Shown one piece after another: positions 1-8,865 of a stretch of 64,000 nucleotides of DNA. The translations under genes and the position numbers were made by a program. The stretch covers positions 10,467,001 to 10,531,000 of the forward strand of contig NZ_CP163439.1 in NCBI RefSeq assembly GCF_041052385.1, written 5' to 3'. The notes under the pieces are model-generated. The model had not been told where the DNA came from and searched no databases. It worked only from the letters and a program-made list of their open reading frames with translations. Origin of the DNA: Streptomyces sp. R28. GTDB taxonomy: Bacteria > Actinomycetota > Actinomycetes > Streptomycetales > Streptomycetaceae. Within the stretch, counting starts at the first letter, position 1, and each line of letters opens with the position of its first letter.

Positions 1-306
1 GGCGTCGCCCACGACCAGCGCGGGTGCGTCGAAGTGCAGTTGCAGGGCGGTACGTATCTGGGCGCACTGGCGCGGAGTCTCGCAGGCGTGGCCGCCCACG
101 GCGAGGGCCGCTGGGCGCGCGCCCTGCGGCAGCGCGTCGGCGACCAGCACGGCCAGCCAGCCGGTGGCGGCCACGGGGTCGTGCGGCCGCCAGCCGCTGC
201 TCGTGCGGACGTGGTCGGCGACCGGCTCCGTGCCGACGTAGGCACGCAGATGTGTCTTGGTGCCACCCACGTCGATACCGACCACGAGAGGCGTGAAGTC
301 CTGCAC
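1..306 (-). CDS. BadF/ROK-type sugar kinase, N-terminal part (runs off window)
   Basis: Only the first 102 codons lie in the window and the gene continues past base 1. It starts with GTG at 306, preceded by GAGG about 4 bases upstream. Near the N-terminus the protein reads VVGIDVGGTKTHLRAYVG, the phosphate-1 motif of the ASKHA fold used by BadF/BadG-type N-acetylglucosamine kinases and ROK sugar kinases. A second conserved-looking stretch is AALAVGGHACETPRQ. The gene is divergent from a ROK regulator and the ABC sugar import operon downstream of it, so it probably phosphorylates the imported sugar in the cytoplasm. The substrate cannot be told from the fragment, and a role as a BadF-type ATPase is not excluded. 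Confidence 0.75.
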   Translation of the reverse strand, partial: MQDFTPLVVGIDVGGTKTHLRAYVGTEPVADHVRTSSGWRPHDPVAATGWLAVLVADALPQGARPAALAVGGHACETPRQCAQIRTALQLHFDAPALVVGDA

Positions 307-435
307 GGAACCTCATTTTCGTCGTTGCGCTGGGCTGTGACGGTGGGCGAACCGTGCCTGGAATTACAGGAGTTGGTGAACTAGGGAAGCCCCGGGACAG
401 GCTTCTGGCGGACACGGCAGGCGAGTACCGTGAAG

Positions 436-459
436 TTCGTTAGGAAGTTAACTAACGAA
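436..459. promoter_or_regulatory. Inverted repeat, candidate ROK-family operator
   Basis: TTCGTTAG (436-443) and CTAACGAA (452-459) are perfect 8-bp inverted arms separated by 8 bases, in the divergent promoter region between the kinase and the ROK regulator. Palindromes with TTAG...CTAA arms are typical of ROK repressors such as XylR and NagC relatives. Its position suggests autoregulation and control of the kinase; binding is inferred. Confidence 0.55.
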
Positions 460-523
460 GTACAGTGCGTCAAGAGGCATCGCGCACTCGACCACTGAGC
501 GGCCCGTGACCCGTGGGAGAACT

Positions 524-1669
524 GTGATACACGACGTGGCGGAAACCCCCCGCCTGACCGAGAGCGCAAGCGCGGTCTTCGCCGTGCTCGCCGAGGCGGG
601 CAGCGCGACCCGGCCGCAGCTCGCGAGCCTGGCCGGCCTGTCCAAGCCCACCGTGTCCTCCGCCGTCGCGGAGCTGGAGAGCGCCCGGCTCGCCGCCCAC
701 TCCGGCACCGCCTCCGGCGGCACGGGCCGTTCCGCCGCCGTGTACGGTCTCGGCCCGGCCGCCGGGGCCGTGCTCGCCGTCGACCTCGGCCCCTCCCTGA
801 CCCGGGTGCGCGGCTGCGCCCTGGACGGCACCCTGCTGGCCCAGGCCATCGGGAGCCGGGAGGAGGCAGCCGACGTCGTGCGCGAGGCGCTCGTCGCGCT
901 GCCCGCCGGCGCACCGCTGCGCACTGTCGTGGTCGCCGTCGGTGACGTCACCGCACGGGAGAAGGAGGGCGCCCGCATGCGCCCCGCCACGGCCAAGGCC
1001 GGCCCCGTCTTCGACGCCATGGCCGTCGCCCTGCCGCCAGGCGTTCCCGTCCACCTCGAGAACAACGTCAACTGCGCCGCGCTCGCCGAACTGCACGAGG
1101 GCGCCGCGCGCGGCCGGCGCACCTTCGGCTACCTGCGCATCGGCGTCGGTATCGGCCTCGGCATCGTGGTCGGCGGGCAGGTGCTGCGCGGAGCCAACGG
1201 CGCCGCCGGTGAGCTGGCCCGGCTGCCCTACCCCTGGGACGACGGCCGTGAGCCGCGCCACGAGGCCCTGGAGGAGTACATCGGCGCCCGCTCGCTCCTG
1301 CGGCGCGCGGCCGAGGCCTGGCCGGACGAGGACGGGCCCTGCCCGCGTACCGCCGAGCAGCTCTTCGCCCTGGCCGGGGAGGGCCGGGCCGCGGCCCGCT
1401 CCGTGATCGGCCGCCATGCCGCGGACATCGGCCGCCTCGCCGCCGCCGTGACCGCCGTACTGGACCCGGGACTGATCGTGCTCGGCGGCAGCACCGGCGC
1501 GGACCCGCAGGTGCTGCCGGGTGTGCGGGCGGAACTCGCCCGGCTGAGCTGGCCCACCGAAGTGGTCAGCAGCACGGTCGGGGACCTCGGCACGGTCGTG
1601 GGCGCCGCCCGGCTCGCGGTCTCCCGAGGAGTCCAAACCGTGACCGATGCCGCGGGGTCGAAGGATTGA
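524..1669 (+). CDS. ROK-family transcriptional repressor
   Basis: 381-residue regulator with an N-terminal winged helix-turn-helix (roughly residues 10-65, including the segment ATRPQLASLAGLSKPTVSSA) followed by a ROK sugar-kinase-like domain. The GTG at 524 is preferred because GGGAG lies 4-5 bases upstream; an in-frame GTG at 506 is the alternative. The kinase loop reads ENNVNCAALAEL, so the catalytic Asp of ROK kinases (usually ENDxN) is Asn, as expected for a sensor rather than an enzyme. The Cys-rich zinc motif of most ROK proteins is absent, with PWDDGREPRH in its place. It lies between a divergent kinase and a downstream sugar ABC operon, which it most likely represses until the sugar binds. 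Confidence 0.88.
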   Translation: MIHDVAETPRLTESASAVFAVLAEAGSATRPQLASLAGLSKPTVSSAVAELESARLAAHSGTASGGTGRSAAVYGLGPAAGAVLAVDLGPSLTRVRGCALDGTLLAQAIGSREEAADVVREALVALPAGAPLRTVVVAVGDVTAREKEGARMRPATAKAGPVFDAMAVALPPGVPVHLENNVNCAALAELHEGAARGRRTFGYLRIGVGIGLGIVVGGQVLRGANGAAGELARLPYPWDDGREPRHEALEEYIGARSLLRRAAEAWPDEDGPCPRTAEQLFALAGEGRAAARSVIGRHAADIGRLAAAVTAVLDPGLIVLGGSTGADPQVLPGVRAELARLSWPTEVVSSTVGDLGTVVGAARLAVSRGVQTVTDAAGSKD

Positions 1670-1701
1670 CGGCCTCCGACTCGATCTGCCAATGTCCGGA
1701 C

Positions 1702-1709
1702 AAGCGCTT
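1702..1709. promoter_or_regulatory. AAGCGCTT palindrome upstream of the sugar ABC operon
   Basis: An 8-bp perfect palindrome (context GACAAGCGCTTTCTG) lies 235 bases before the binding-protein start, within the 274-bp leader region 1670-1943. It has the CG-centred form of LacI-type operators. No LacI gene is adjacent, so the owner is unknown. Nothing else was recognised in this gap. Confidence 0.3.
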
Positions 1710-1943
1710 TCTGAGTCGGCCGGGACGCCGACTCCGGGTGAGCCTCCCGCCCGTACGCGAAGTACGGCAGCCGCACGAGGGCGTGCTTGTGCGACGACGG
1801 CCGTCATGGCCGGGGACCCCACCCGTCAAGGCGACGCGGCCGGGCGAGGCCGTGCCCCCGGAAAGCGAAACTTCCTGCAAAATGCACCCGTGCCGCCTCG
1901 GCTGGCGCCGTGCTTCTTCCGCTACGAAGAAAAGGGATCGAAG

Positions 1944-3266
1944 ATGACCAGTGTGGGTGTGCGGCGCTCCCGCCGACTCGGCCGCGGCGGCATACGCCGG
2001 ATGGTTCCCCTCGCTGCCGTGGCCACGGCAGGTGCCCTTCTCCTCTCCGCCTGCGGGTCGGGATCCGACTCGGGCGGGACCTCCAAGTCGCTGACGTTCT
2101 GGATCTCCACGGTTCCGGGGCAGGACGCGGGCTGGAAGAAGATGGTGGCGCAGTACGAGAAGGAAACCGGCGTCAAGGTCAAGCTCGTCAACCTCCCCTA
2201 CGACGGCTACACGACGAAGCTGCACAACGCCGCGCAGGCGAACTCCCTGCCCGACGTGGCGGCCGTGCCGGCGCTGGACCCGATCTGGTCGAGCAAGCTG
2301 ATCGACCTCAGCTCCATCGCCAACAACAAGACCAACAAGATCAACGCCAACTTCGTCGCCAAGGACTCGTCCGGGAAGGTGCTCTCCATCCCCTCGGACG
2401 TCACCGCCTCCGGGATGTTCATCAACAAGTCGCTGTTCGAGAAGGCCGGCGTCGACTTCCCGACCTCGCCGTCGAAGACCTGGACCTGGACCGACTTCAT
2501 CGCCGCGGCGAACAGGGTCCGCGAGAAGACCGGCGCCAAGTACTCCCTGACCTTCGACCAGTCGCCGTCCCGGCTGCGCGCCATGGTGTACGAGATGGGC
2601 GGCAAGTACGTCCACGCGGACTCCTCCGGCAAGTTCTCGGTGGACGCGGCGACCAAAAAGGCCGTGAACACCTTCGTCGGATGGAACGACGACAAGACCA
2701 TGCCGAAGTCGGTGTGGACCAGCGGCGCCGACCCGTCCGCCATGTTCCAGAGCGGTGACGTCGTCGCCTACTGGTCCGGCGTGTGGCAGGTGCCCGCCTT
2801 CGCGGACAGCATCAAGAAGTTCGAGTGGGCGAGCGTCCCGACTCCCGCCCAGCCGGTGCAGGCCAGCGACGTCAACAGCGGCGGCATGACGGTCGGCTTC
2901 AACAACAACGGCGACGCGGCCACCGCCGCGACGAAGTTCCTGTCGTGGCTGTACGAGCCGGCCCACTACCAGGCGCTGTGCGAGGCGTCCGGCTTCCTGC
3001 CGGTCGAGAGCGGTCTGAACCCGAAGTACCCCTTCAAGTCCGAGGCGGCGCAGGCGGCGTTCAAGCTGTACAACGAGGAGATCCCGCTCTACGCCCCGAT
3101 CTCCGGCTACTTCAACAGCGCGCAGACGAACTGGGTACTGAAGGGCAAGAGCCTCACCGAGGACCCGACCAAGACGGAGCTCGGCAAGGCGATCAACGGC
3201 CAGCAGTCGGCCGACAAGGCCCTGCAGAACATTGTGGACGGCTACAACCAGCAGGTCGGCGGCTGA
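1944..3266 (+). CDS. Carbohydrate ABC transporter, solute-binding lipoprotein
   Basis: 440-residue extracytoplasmic sugar-binding protein of the MalE/UgpB type. The ATG at 1944 follows AAAGGGA; a longer open frame upstream lacks a signal sequence start and is not used. An arginine-rich n-region and a hydrophobic stretch (20-34) end in the lipobox LLSAC, so Cys37 should be lipidated. The mature part has the familiar FWISTVPG...W..MV..YEKETGVKVK opening of family 1 binding proteins. It is the first gene of an operon with two permeases and two putative carbohydrate-active proteins. The ligand is probably an oligosaccharide, but it cannot be named from sequence. Confidence 0.93.
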   Translation: MTSVGVRRSRRLGRGGIRRMVPLAAVATAGALLLSACGSGSDSGGTSKSLTFWISTVPGQDAGWKKMVAQYEKETGVKVKLVNLPYDGYTTKLHNAAQANSLPDVAAVPALDPIWSSKLIDLSSIANNKTNKINANFVAKDSSGKVLSIPSDVTASGMFINKSLFEKAGVDFPTSPSKTWTWTDFIAAANRVREKTGAKYSLTFDQSPSRLRAMVYEMGGKYVHADSSGKFSVDAATKKAVNTFVGWNDDKTMPKSVWTSGADPSAMFQSGDVVAYWSGVWQVPAFADSIKKFEWASVPTPAQPVQASDVNSGGMTVGFNNNGDAATAATKFLSWLYEPAHYQALCEASGFLPVESGLNPKYPFKSEAAQAAFKLYNEEIPLYAPISGYFNSAQTNWVLKGKSLTEDPTKTELGKAINGQQSADKALQNIVDGYNQQVGG

Positions 3267-3283
3267 TCGTAGGCCACAAGCGC

Positions 3284-3315
3284 CCGGGCGGCGGTGCCCC
3301 GACCCCCCCGCCCGG
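3284..3315 (+). terminator. Intercistronic hairpin after the binding-protein gene
   Basis: CCGGGCGG (3284-3291) pairs with CCGCCCGG (3308-3315) around a 16-base loop, 17 bases after the stop codon. No T-run follows. Hairpins here commonly protect or attenuate transcripts so that the binding protein is made in excess over the permeases; that role is inferred. Confidence 0.4.
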
Positions 3316-3391
3316 ACCTGGCCGTCCATGTGATGCAGGGCTCATGGCCTGAGCCCACCGCAATCCCTTCCACCAGCACGGAGTCAGGAAG

Positions 3392-4303
3392 ATGACAAAA
3401 CGCGCCTCGGACGTGTCCGTGAGCCCGCCCAGGAGACGCAGCAAGTACACCCTTGCGCCGCTCGTCCTCATCGCGGCCAACGTCGTGCTCTTCTCGCTGT
3501 TCTTCGTCTGGCCGGCGGTGATCGGGCTCCTCTACTCCTTCACGAACTACACGGGCGTGGGGGTGTTCCAGTGGGTCGGGCTGGACAACTACCACAACCT
3601 GTTCGGGGACTCCACGTTCTACGACGCGCTGACCAGGACGCTGCTTTACACCGTCCTCTTCGTCCCGCTGAACTTCGTGGTCTCGCTGCTCGCCGCCAAC
3701 CTGGTGGTGAGCAAGCACGCCAAGGGCGGGTCGGTCGCCCGCGTCGTCTTCTTCATCCCATGGCTGCTGTCGCCCATCGTCGTGGGTGTCCTGTGGCGGT
3801 GGATGTTCGGCGAGAACTTCGGACTGGTCAACTACGTCATCGAGAAGTTCGGCGGAGACGCCGTTCCGTGGCAGTCGAACGCGGACCTCTCGTTGCTCGT
3901 GGTGGTGATGGCGGCGGCCTGGGCCTGGACGGGTTTCACGATGCTGCTGTTCATCGCGGCGATCAAGAACGTACCGGTGTCGTACTACGAGGCCGCCTCG
4001 CTCGACGGCGCCGGCCCCTGGCGCCAGTTCTTCAGCATCACGCTGCCGAGCATCGCGCCCACCTCGTTCATCGTCATCCTGCTCAACACGATCAACGCCA
4101 TGAAGGAGTACCCGGTGTTCGTCGCCCTCAACAACGGCGGACCCGGCACGTCGAACAACCTGCTCGTCCAGTACATCTACGAGACCGGCTTCAAACGGGG
4201 CCAGATCGGCTACGCGAGCGCCGCGTCATTCGTGCTCATGCTCATCCTGATGGCCGTCGCGGTCGTCCAGCTGATGGTCAACCGGCGGGTGGAGAACCGA
4301 TGA
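3392..4303 (+). CDS. Carbohydrate ABC transporter permease (MalF type)
   Basis: 303-residue integral membrane protein with about six hydrophobic segments, the first at residues 25-47 after a short basic cytoplasmic tail. The cytoplasmic coupling loop EAASLDGAGPWRQFFSITLP is the EAA motif that docks on the ATPase. It is the first permease of the importer and its stop codon overlaps the start of the second. No ATP-binding gene is present in the operon; in Streptomyces such importers are usually powered by the shared ATPase MsiK. Confidence 0.94.
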   Translation: MTKRASDVSVSPPRRRSKYTLAPLVLIAANVVLFSLFFVWPAVIGLLYSFTNYTGVGVFQWVGLDNYHNLFGDSTFYDALTRTLLYTVLFVPLNFVVSLLAANLVVSKHAKGGSVARVVFFIPWLLSPIVVGVLWRWMFGENFGLVNYVIEKFGGDAVPWQSNADLSLLVVVMAAAWAWTGFTMLLFIAAIKNVPVSYYEAASLDGAGPWRQFFSITLPSIAPTSFIVILLNTINAMKEYPVFVALNNGGPGTSNNLLVQYIYETGFKRGQIGYASAASFVLMLILMAVAVVQLMVNRRVENR

Positions 4304-5202
4304 CAACCACAGACATCCCGCGCCCGGCCGACGTCGACTCCGGACGGCGAGTCTCCAAGAAGCGGCCCCGCAAGACGGCCACCGGTGGACTCCGGCAGGC
4401 GGTGTCCGCGACGACACTGCTGTGGATCATGGCGTGCCTGTACGGGTTCCCGGTGCTGTGGTTCGTCCTCAGCTCCTTCAAGCCGGCCAGCGACCTGTTC
4501 TCCTATCCGCTGACGCTGGTCCCGCACAACCCCACCCTGTCGGGATTCAAGGCAGCGTGGGACAGCGCCAACTTCTCCCAGTACTTCATCAACACGGCCA
4601 TCGTGTGCGTGATCACGACGGTCCTCACGGTGGGAGTCAGCTGCTGCACCGGGTACGCGCTGGCCAAGTACGACAACCGATGGCTCAAGGCGTTCTTCCT
4701 CTGCATCTTGGCCACCACGATGCTGCCGGGCGAGGTCATGCTCGCCCCGGAGTTCCTGGTGGTCCGCAACCTCGGCCTCTACAACTCGTTCGCCGGTATC
4801 ATCCTCCCGGCCGTGCTCACCGCGACCGGATGCTTCATGTTCCGCCAGTTCTTCCTGACGGTTCCCGACGAACTCGTGGAAGCCGCACGCATTGACGGTG
4901 CCAAGGAGCTGTCGATCTTTCTGCGGATCATGGTGCCGATCTCCCGGCCCATCATGCTGACCCTCGCCATCCTGTCCTTCCAGTGGCGGTGGAACGACTA
5001 CATCTGGCCGCTCCTGATGCTCAACGACCCCAACAAGTTCACCGTGCAGATCGGCATCCAGAGCATCGTCGGCGCGCAGAACATCAACTGGTCGGTCCTG
5101 CTCGGCGCATCGGTCATCTCCATGATCCCGCTGATCGCCATCTTCCTGGTCTTCCAGCGCTACGTCATGGGCGCCGACATCAATGCCGGACTGAAGGACT
5201 GA
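4300..5202 (+). CDS. Carbohydrate ABC transporter permease (MalG type)
   Basis: 300-residue membrane permease that starts at the ATG overlapping the preceding TGA (ATGA overlap), so the two permeases should be translationally coupled. The N-terminal 35 residues are hydrophilic and lysine/arginine-rich, followed by six predicted membrane segments. The EAA loop EAARIDGAKELSIFLRIMVP identifies the ATPase-docking site. It forms the membrane channel with the MalF-type partner upstream. Confidence 0.94.
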   Translation: MTTTDIPRPADVDSGRRVSKKRPRKTATGGLRQAVSATTLLWIMACLYGFPVLWFVLSSFKPASDLFSYPLTLVPHNPTLSGFKAAWDSANFSQYFINTAIVCVITTVLTVGVSCCTGYALAKYDNRWLKAFFLCILATTMLPGEVMLAPEFLVVRNLGLYNSFAGIILPAVLTATGCFMFRQFFLTVPDELVEAARIDGAKELSIFLRIMVPISRPIMLTLAILSFQWRWNDYIWPLLMLNDPNKFTVQIGIQSIVGAQNINWSVLLGASVISMIPLIAIFLVFQRYVMGADINAGLKD

Positions 5203-5204
5203 CC

Positions 5205-6923
5205 TTGCCCACCCCGCTCGACCACGACTTCGTCCGCGCGGCGGCGCGCGCCGCCGACCGGCTGGCCGCCCCGCTGGCGGACGGCCCCGACAAGGAACCC
5301 GCCGGTGTGACCCACCGCGTTCTGGCACGGCGGGTGAAGACCCTGGTCGCGGCATACCGGTCCCCGGACTCGGCACTGCACGGCAGCGGGCAGGCCGTCG
5401 CCGCCGCGATGACCCACCTGCGTGCCCTGCGGGGCGCGCAGACCACGACCGGCCTCTTCGCCGGCGGCGACAACGTGCAGTCACCGCCGGATTCCGCGTT
5501 CACCGTCAACGACGTGTGCGACGCGCACCTCCTCGCCGCCGGCGCGGGGCCGGAACTGCGCGACGTCACGGCCGCGCTCGCCGAGATCGCCGGCGCCGCC
5601 ACCGACAGCCTCCTGACCGGCGGGGTGCACACCCCGAACCACCGCTGGGAGCTGTCCGCGGCGCTGGCCCGCCTGCACCGCTCGTTCCCCGACGGCCGGC
5701 TGCTCGACCGCATCGAGGAGTGGCTCTCGGAGGGCGTCGACATCGACGCGGAGGGCCTGTACTCGGAACGCAGCGCCGTCTACGCGGCCCACGTGTCCAA
5801 CCCCTCGCTGCTCCTGCTGGCCGACGTGCTCGGCCGCGACGACCTGCGGGACGCCGTCGAGCGCAACCTCGCCACGACCCTGGACCTCATCAGGCCGGAC
5901 GGCACGGTGGAGACCGTCCACTCGCGACGGCAGGACCAGAACCACCCGTTCCCGCTGGCGCCCTACCTGCCGCACTACCGGCTGCTCGCGATCCGCACCG
6001 GCCGGGGCGACTTCAGCCGGGCGGCACGGCTGGCGGCCGCCGGCGGCATCGACGACCCCGACCTGCTCGCCGAGACCCTCCTCACCCCGGACCTGCGCCG
6101 CGCCCTGCCCGCACCGGACGAGGAGACACTGCCCCGCGAGCAGTACCTCACCACCGCACGCCTCGCGGCCCGCGCCTCCGGCACCGCGCACACGGTGGTG
6201 TACGGCGGCTCCGACGTGCCCGAGCACCGGCGCATCCGCTCGGGCCTCGCCTGCAACCCCACCTTCCTGCGGCTGTTCGCCGGCGACGCCGTCCTCGACG
6301 CGGTCCGTCTGTCGCGGGGGTTCTTCGACCTGGGCCCGTTCCGGGCCGCCGGCATGCAACAGCTCGCCGACGGCCGGTACCGGCTCACCGAAACCCTCAC
6401 GGCCGCCTACTACCAGCCGCTCCCGACGGACCGGAGGCGGGACGACGGCGCATACCGGCTCGTGGACGAGGGCCGCTTCTCGGCCGCGATGGCCTTCCCG
6501 GACCGGCCTCGGGACGAGGTCTCGCACACCACCCGCGTCGAGGTGGACCTGCGGGAGGACGGCGCCGACCTGCGGATCGACATCAGCGGACCACGGGTGC
6601 CCTGGGCGCTCGAACTGACCTTCCGGCCGGGCGGCGTGCCGGAGGGCGGCGTACCGATCGGCGAGGCACGCCGGTGCCTGACGACCGGGCCGATGACCTA
6701 CCGGGCCGGCGACGACGAGATCCGGGTCGAGGCCCGCGTCGAGGCAGGCGAACCGCTCGCCGGGCCGGACCGCAGCGACGTACTGCGCTACGACCCGGGC
6801 CAGGACTACACCGTGGTCGGCGGCACCGACGCGACGACCGGAAACCGCGTCTACATCGGCGGACAGGGGCCGCAGACTCTGACCGTCGCACTGCGCGCCC
6901 GCCGGTCCGCACCTGTCGTGTGA
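5205..6923 (+). CDS. Unknown protein, possible (alpha/alpha)-toroid polysaccharide lyase-like
   Basis: 572 residues, starting at TTG 5205, two bases after the permease stop and preceded by AAGGA; the open frame further upstream overlaps the permease and is rejected. There is no signal peptide, so the protein is cytoplasmic. The first 400 residues look helical, with NHRWE (145-149) and YSERS (186-190), and the C-terminal 170 residues look beta-rich. This two-part build and the Asn-His and Tyr pairs resemble heparinase II/III-like lyases, but I do not recognise the family. The next gene repeats the pattern with NQ and YSEQH. It may cleave imported, perhaps uronic-acid-containing, oligosaccharides; that is inference. 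Confidence 0.7.
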   Translation: MPTPLDHDFVRAAARAADRLAAPLADGPDKEPAGVTHRVLARRVKTLVAAYRSPDSALHGSGQAVAAAMTHLRALRGAQTTTGLFAGGDNVQSPPDSAFTVNDVCDAHLLAAGAGPELRDVTAALAEIAGAATDSLLTGGVHTPNHRWELSAALARLHRSFPDGRLLDRIEEWLSEGVDIDAEGLYSERSAVYAAHVSNPSLLLLADVLGRDDLRDAVERNLATTLDLIRPDGTVETVHSRRQDQNHPFPLAPYLPHYRLLAIRTGRGDFSRAARLAAAGGIDDPDLLAETLLTPDLRRALPAPDEETLPREQYLTTARLAARASGTAHTVVYGGSDVPEHRRIRSGLACNPTFLRLFAGDAVLDAVRLSRGFFDLGPFRAAGMQQLADGRYRLTETLTAAYYQPLPTDRRRDDGAYRLVDEGRFSAAMAFPDRPRDEVSHTTRVEVDLREDGADLRIDISGPRVPWALELTFRPGGVPEGGVPIGEARRCLTTGPMTYRAGDDEIRVEARVEAGEPLAGPDRSDVLRYDPGQDYTVVGGTDATTGNRVYIGGQGPQTLTVALRARRSAPVV

Positions 6924-6972
6924 CCCCGACGAACCACGCCATGGCCACCCCAGGCATGAAGGGTTGATCCCC

Positions 6973-8826
6973 GTGCACCTCACGCCCCCTCCCGTGCATC
7001 TCCCGCGCCAGCTCGGCCCGCTGCACGACCTCCCCGACACCCCGGAGGCCTACGACGCCGTCATCGCCGGGGTCGTGGAGGAGGCCCTGGCCCGGCTCAC
7101 GCCAGAGGGCAACCTGGAACACCCGGAGTGCGTCGACGACATCGGCGACACCTCGCTCGGCATCACCTCGCTGCTCGCCCTCGCCTGGCAGCGCGGCAAG
7201 GACCCGCGCCTGCCGGAGGCGGTGCGCCGCAGCCTCGCCTTCCATCTGCGCGAGCGGGTGTACACCGAGGACAACCCCGGCTACCCGAACCTGAGGGCAC
7301 GCAACTCCGGTCTGCCGTACGCCCGTTACACCCTCGCCTCCGGCGCCCACCCCATCGGCGACTGGCCGAGCACGGTGTGGGCGCTGCTCCAAGCGGTCAA
7401 CGTGCTGGACCTCGCGGAGGGTCTCGTCGAGGACGAGCAGCGCGCCGGACTCGTCGAGGTGGCGCACGGCTACTGGCGCTGGCTCACCGAGGCGACCTTC
7501 TTCAACCCGCAGGAGGCCGGCAACCAGGCCATCGGCTGCGTCGTCGGCGGCCTGATGCTGGCCCGCCATCTCCCGCCGGAGCAGGGCGAGCCGGTGCGTT
7601 CGCGCGCGATCGCCCTGTACGTCGACCGGATCCGTGCCCACCGCGTAGCGGACCGTGGCGCACTGCTGCCCCCCGAGCACGGCGGCGCCTACGACAACAA
7701 CTACGGCCCGATCTCCCTGTCCTTCCTCGCCCAGGCCCACCGGATCAGCGGCGAGGACATCTTCGCCGAGGACGGCGACGCGCTCGCCCGCTACATCGAC
7801 GCCCGCCTGACGGGCGGCGGCTTCGACAACGGCGGCCCGCGCTACAGCGAGCAGCACTCCGCCTTCGAATCGGTCCTGGGACTGCGCTACTTCGGCGCCC
7901 GGATCGGCTCCGACCTCGGCCGCTACCGGGGCGACAGCCGCTGGGGCCGGCACGCGGTCAAGGCGGACGGCGGAGTCGACGGTCACTTCGCGTGGATGCT
8001 GGTCTGGCAGATCCAGGACACCACCCGCTGGCACCGCACGCCGTCCACCACCCCCGCCCGCCACCAACTGCGCGCGGGCACGGTCTCGGTGGCCTTCGAC
8101 GACCGTATGACCCCGTCGCTGGTCGAGGCCGCGGGCACCTACTACCTGGCGGCGGCGGTGAACCGGCAGCACGGCTTCGGCCCGGTGACGGACGGCTTCC
8201 TGTTCTGCCGCCCGATGGGCGAGGTCCGCGTCCGCGACATCGACGCCGACGGCCTGACGGCGAAGCTGGTCACCAAGCCGGTCGTCGGCCGCGACCACGT
8301 CCTGCGCCACGTCCGCTCCCTGTACGTCACCGACGGCACCAGCCTGTGGGCGACCGTCGCGGTGCAACGGCTCCCCGGAACGCCGTACCTGCTCGCCGGC
8401 CTGCCGTACGCCACCGACGACGGCGACCGCGTACGCCGGGTCGCGGACGGCGAGGTCACGGCGGCCGGTGAACTCCGCCTGGCCCACCCGCGGTCCGACG
8501 GCGTGGAGCACTTCGACGCCCGCGCGGACCTGACCCAGGAACAGGCCGCCTTCGCCCTGGCGGCCGACCCCCGCGGCTACGGCAACCCCGACGAGGGCTG
8601 GAGCCACCTGGTCAGCTCGACGGCCCTGGAGGCCGGACCGGCCCCCGGCGCCCCGGAGGACCTGCACGTCTTCGCCGTGCGCTACGGACCGACGGGCCCG
8701 TTCGCGCCGACCTTCGCGCACGATGGTTCAGGTCTGACGGTCCGCACCGAGGCGTTCACCGCCGTGATCGGCGAGGCGACGGGCGACGCCCAGGGCGAGC
8801 CGGAGCTGACCCTGACGGCCTCGTAA
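6973..8826 (+). CDS. Unknown protein, possible toroid-fold carbohydrate-active enzyme
   Basis: 617 residues from GTG 6973, chosen because AAGGG lies about 9 bases upstream; a TTG at 6964 overlaps that ribosome site. It has no signal peptide or membrane segment. The N-terminal 350 residues are rich in helices, with NLRARNSGLPYARYT, NQAIGC (184-189), NNYGPISLSF (about 242-251) and RYSEQHSAFE (290-299); the C-terminal half is beta-rich. The NQ and YSE positions mirror those of the preceding gene, so the two may be distant paralogues with related folds. It is the last gene of the sugar importer operon and probably acts on the imported glycan. The family was not recognised. Confidence 0.7.
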   Translation: MHLTPPPVHLPRQLGPLHDLPDTPEAYDAVIAGVVEEALARLTPEGNLEHPECVDDIGDTSLGITSLLALAWQRGKDPRLPEAVRRSLAFHLRERVYTEDNPGYPNLRARNSGLPYARYTLASGAHPIGDWPSTVWALLQAVNVLDLAEGLVEDEQRAGLVEVAHGYWRWLTEATFFNPQEAGNQAIGCVVGGLMLARHLPPEQGEPVRSRAIALYVDRIRAHRVADRGALLPPEHGGAYDNNYGPISLSFLAQAHRISGEDIFAEDGDALARYIDARLTGGGFDNGGPRYSEQHSAFESVLGLRYFGARIGSDLGRYRGDSRWGRHAVKADGGVDGHFAWMLVWQIQDTTRWHRTPSTTPARHQLRAGTVSVAFDDRMTPSLVEAAGTYYLAAAVNRQHGFGPVTDGFLFCRPMGEVRVRDIDADGLTAKLVTKPVVGRDHVLRHVRSLYVTDGTSLWATVAVQRLPGTPYLLAGLPYATDDGDRVRRVADGEVTAAGELRLAHPRSDGVEHFDARADLTQEQAAFALAADPRGYGNPDEGWSHLVSSTALEAGPAPGAPEDLHVFAVRYGPTGPFAPTFAHDGSGLTVRTEAFTAVIGEATGDAQGEPELTLTAS

Positions 8827-8865
8827 CGGGCGCCCCCGACAAGGGCGTCGAGCCGACGGCGGCTC

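Noticed and set aside
1566..3329. 587-codon open frame on the minus strand
   Set aside because: It is a shadow of the ROK and binding-protein genes: arginine/valine-rich, no domains, opposite a clear lipoprotein gene.
5481..7040. 519-codon minus-strand frame opposite the 572-residue gene
   Set aside because: Because the opposite gene has no recognised family I checked both strands. The plus frame has the ribosome site, tight operon spacing and balanced composition; the minus frame is a G/V/R-rich shadow.
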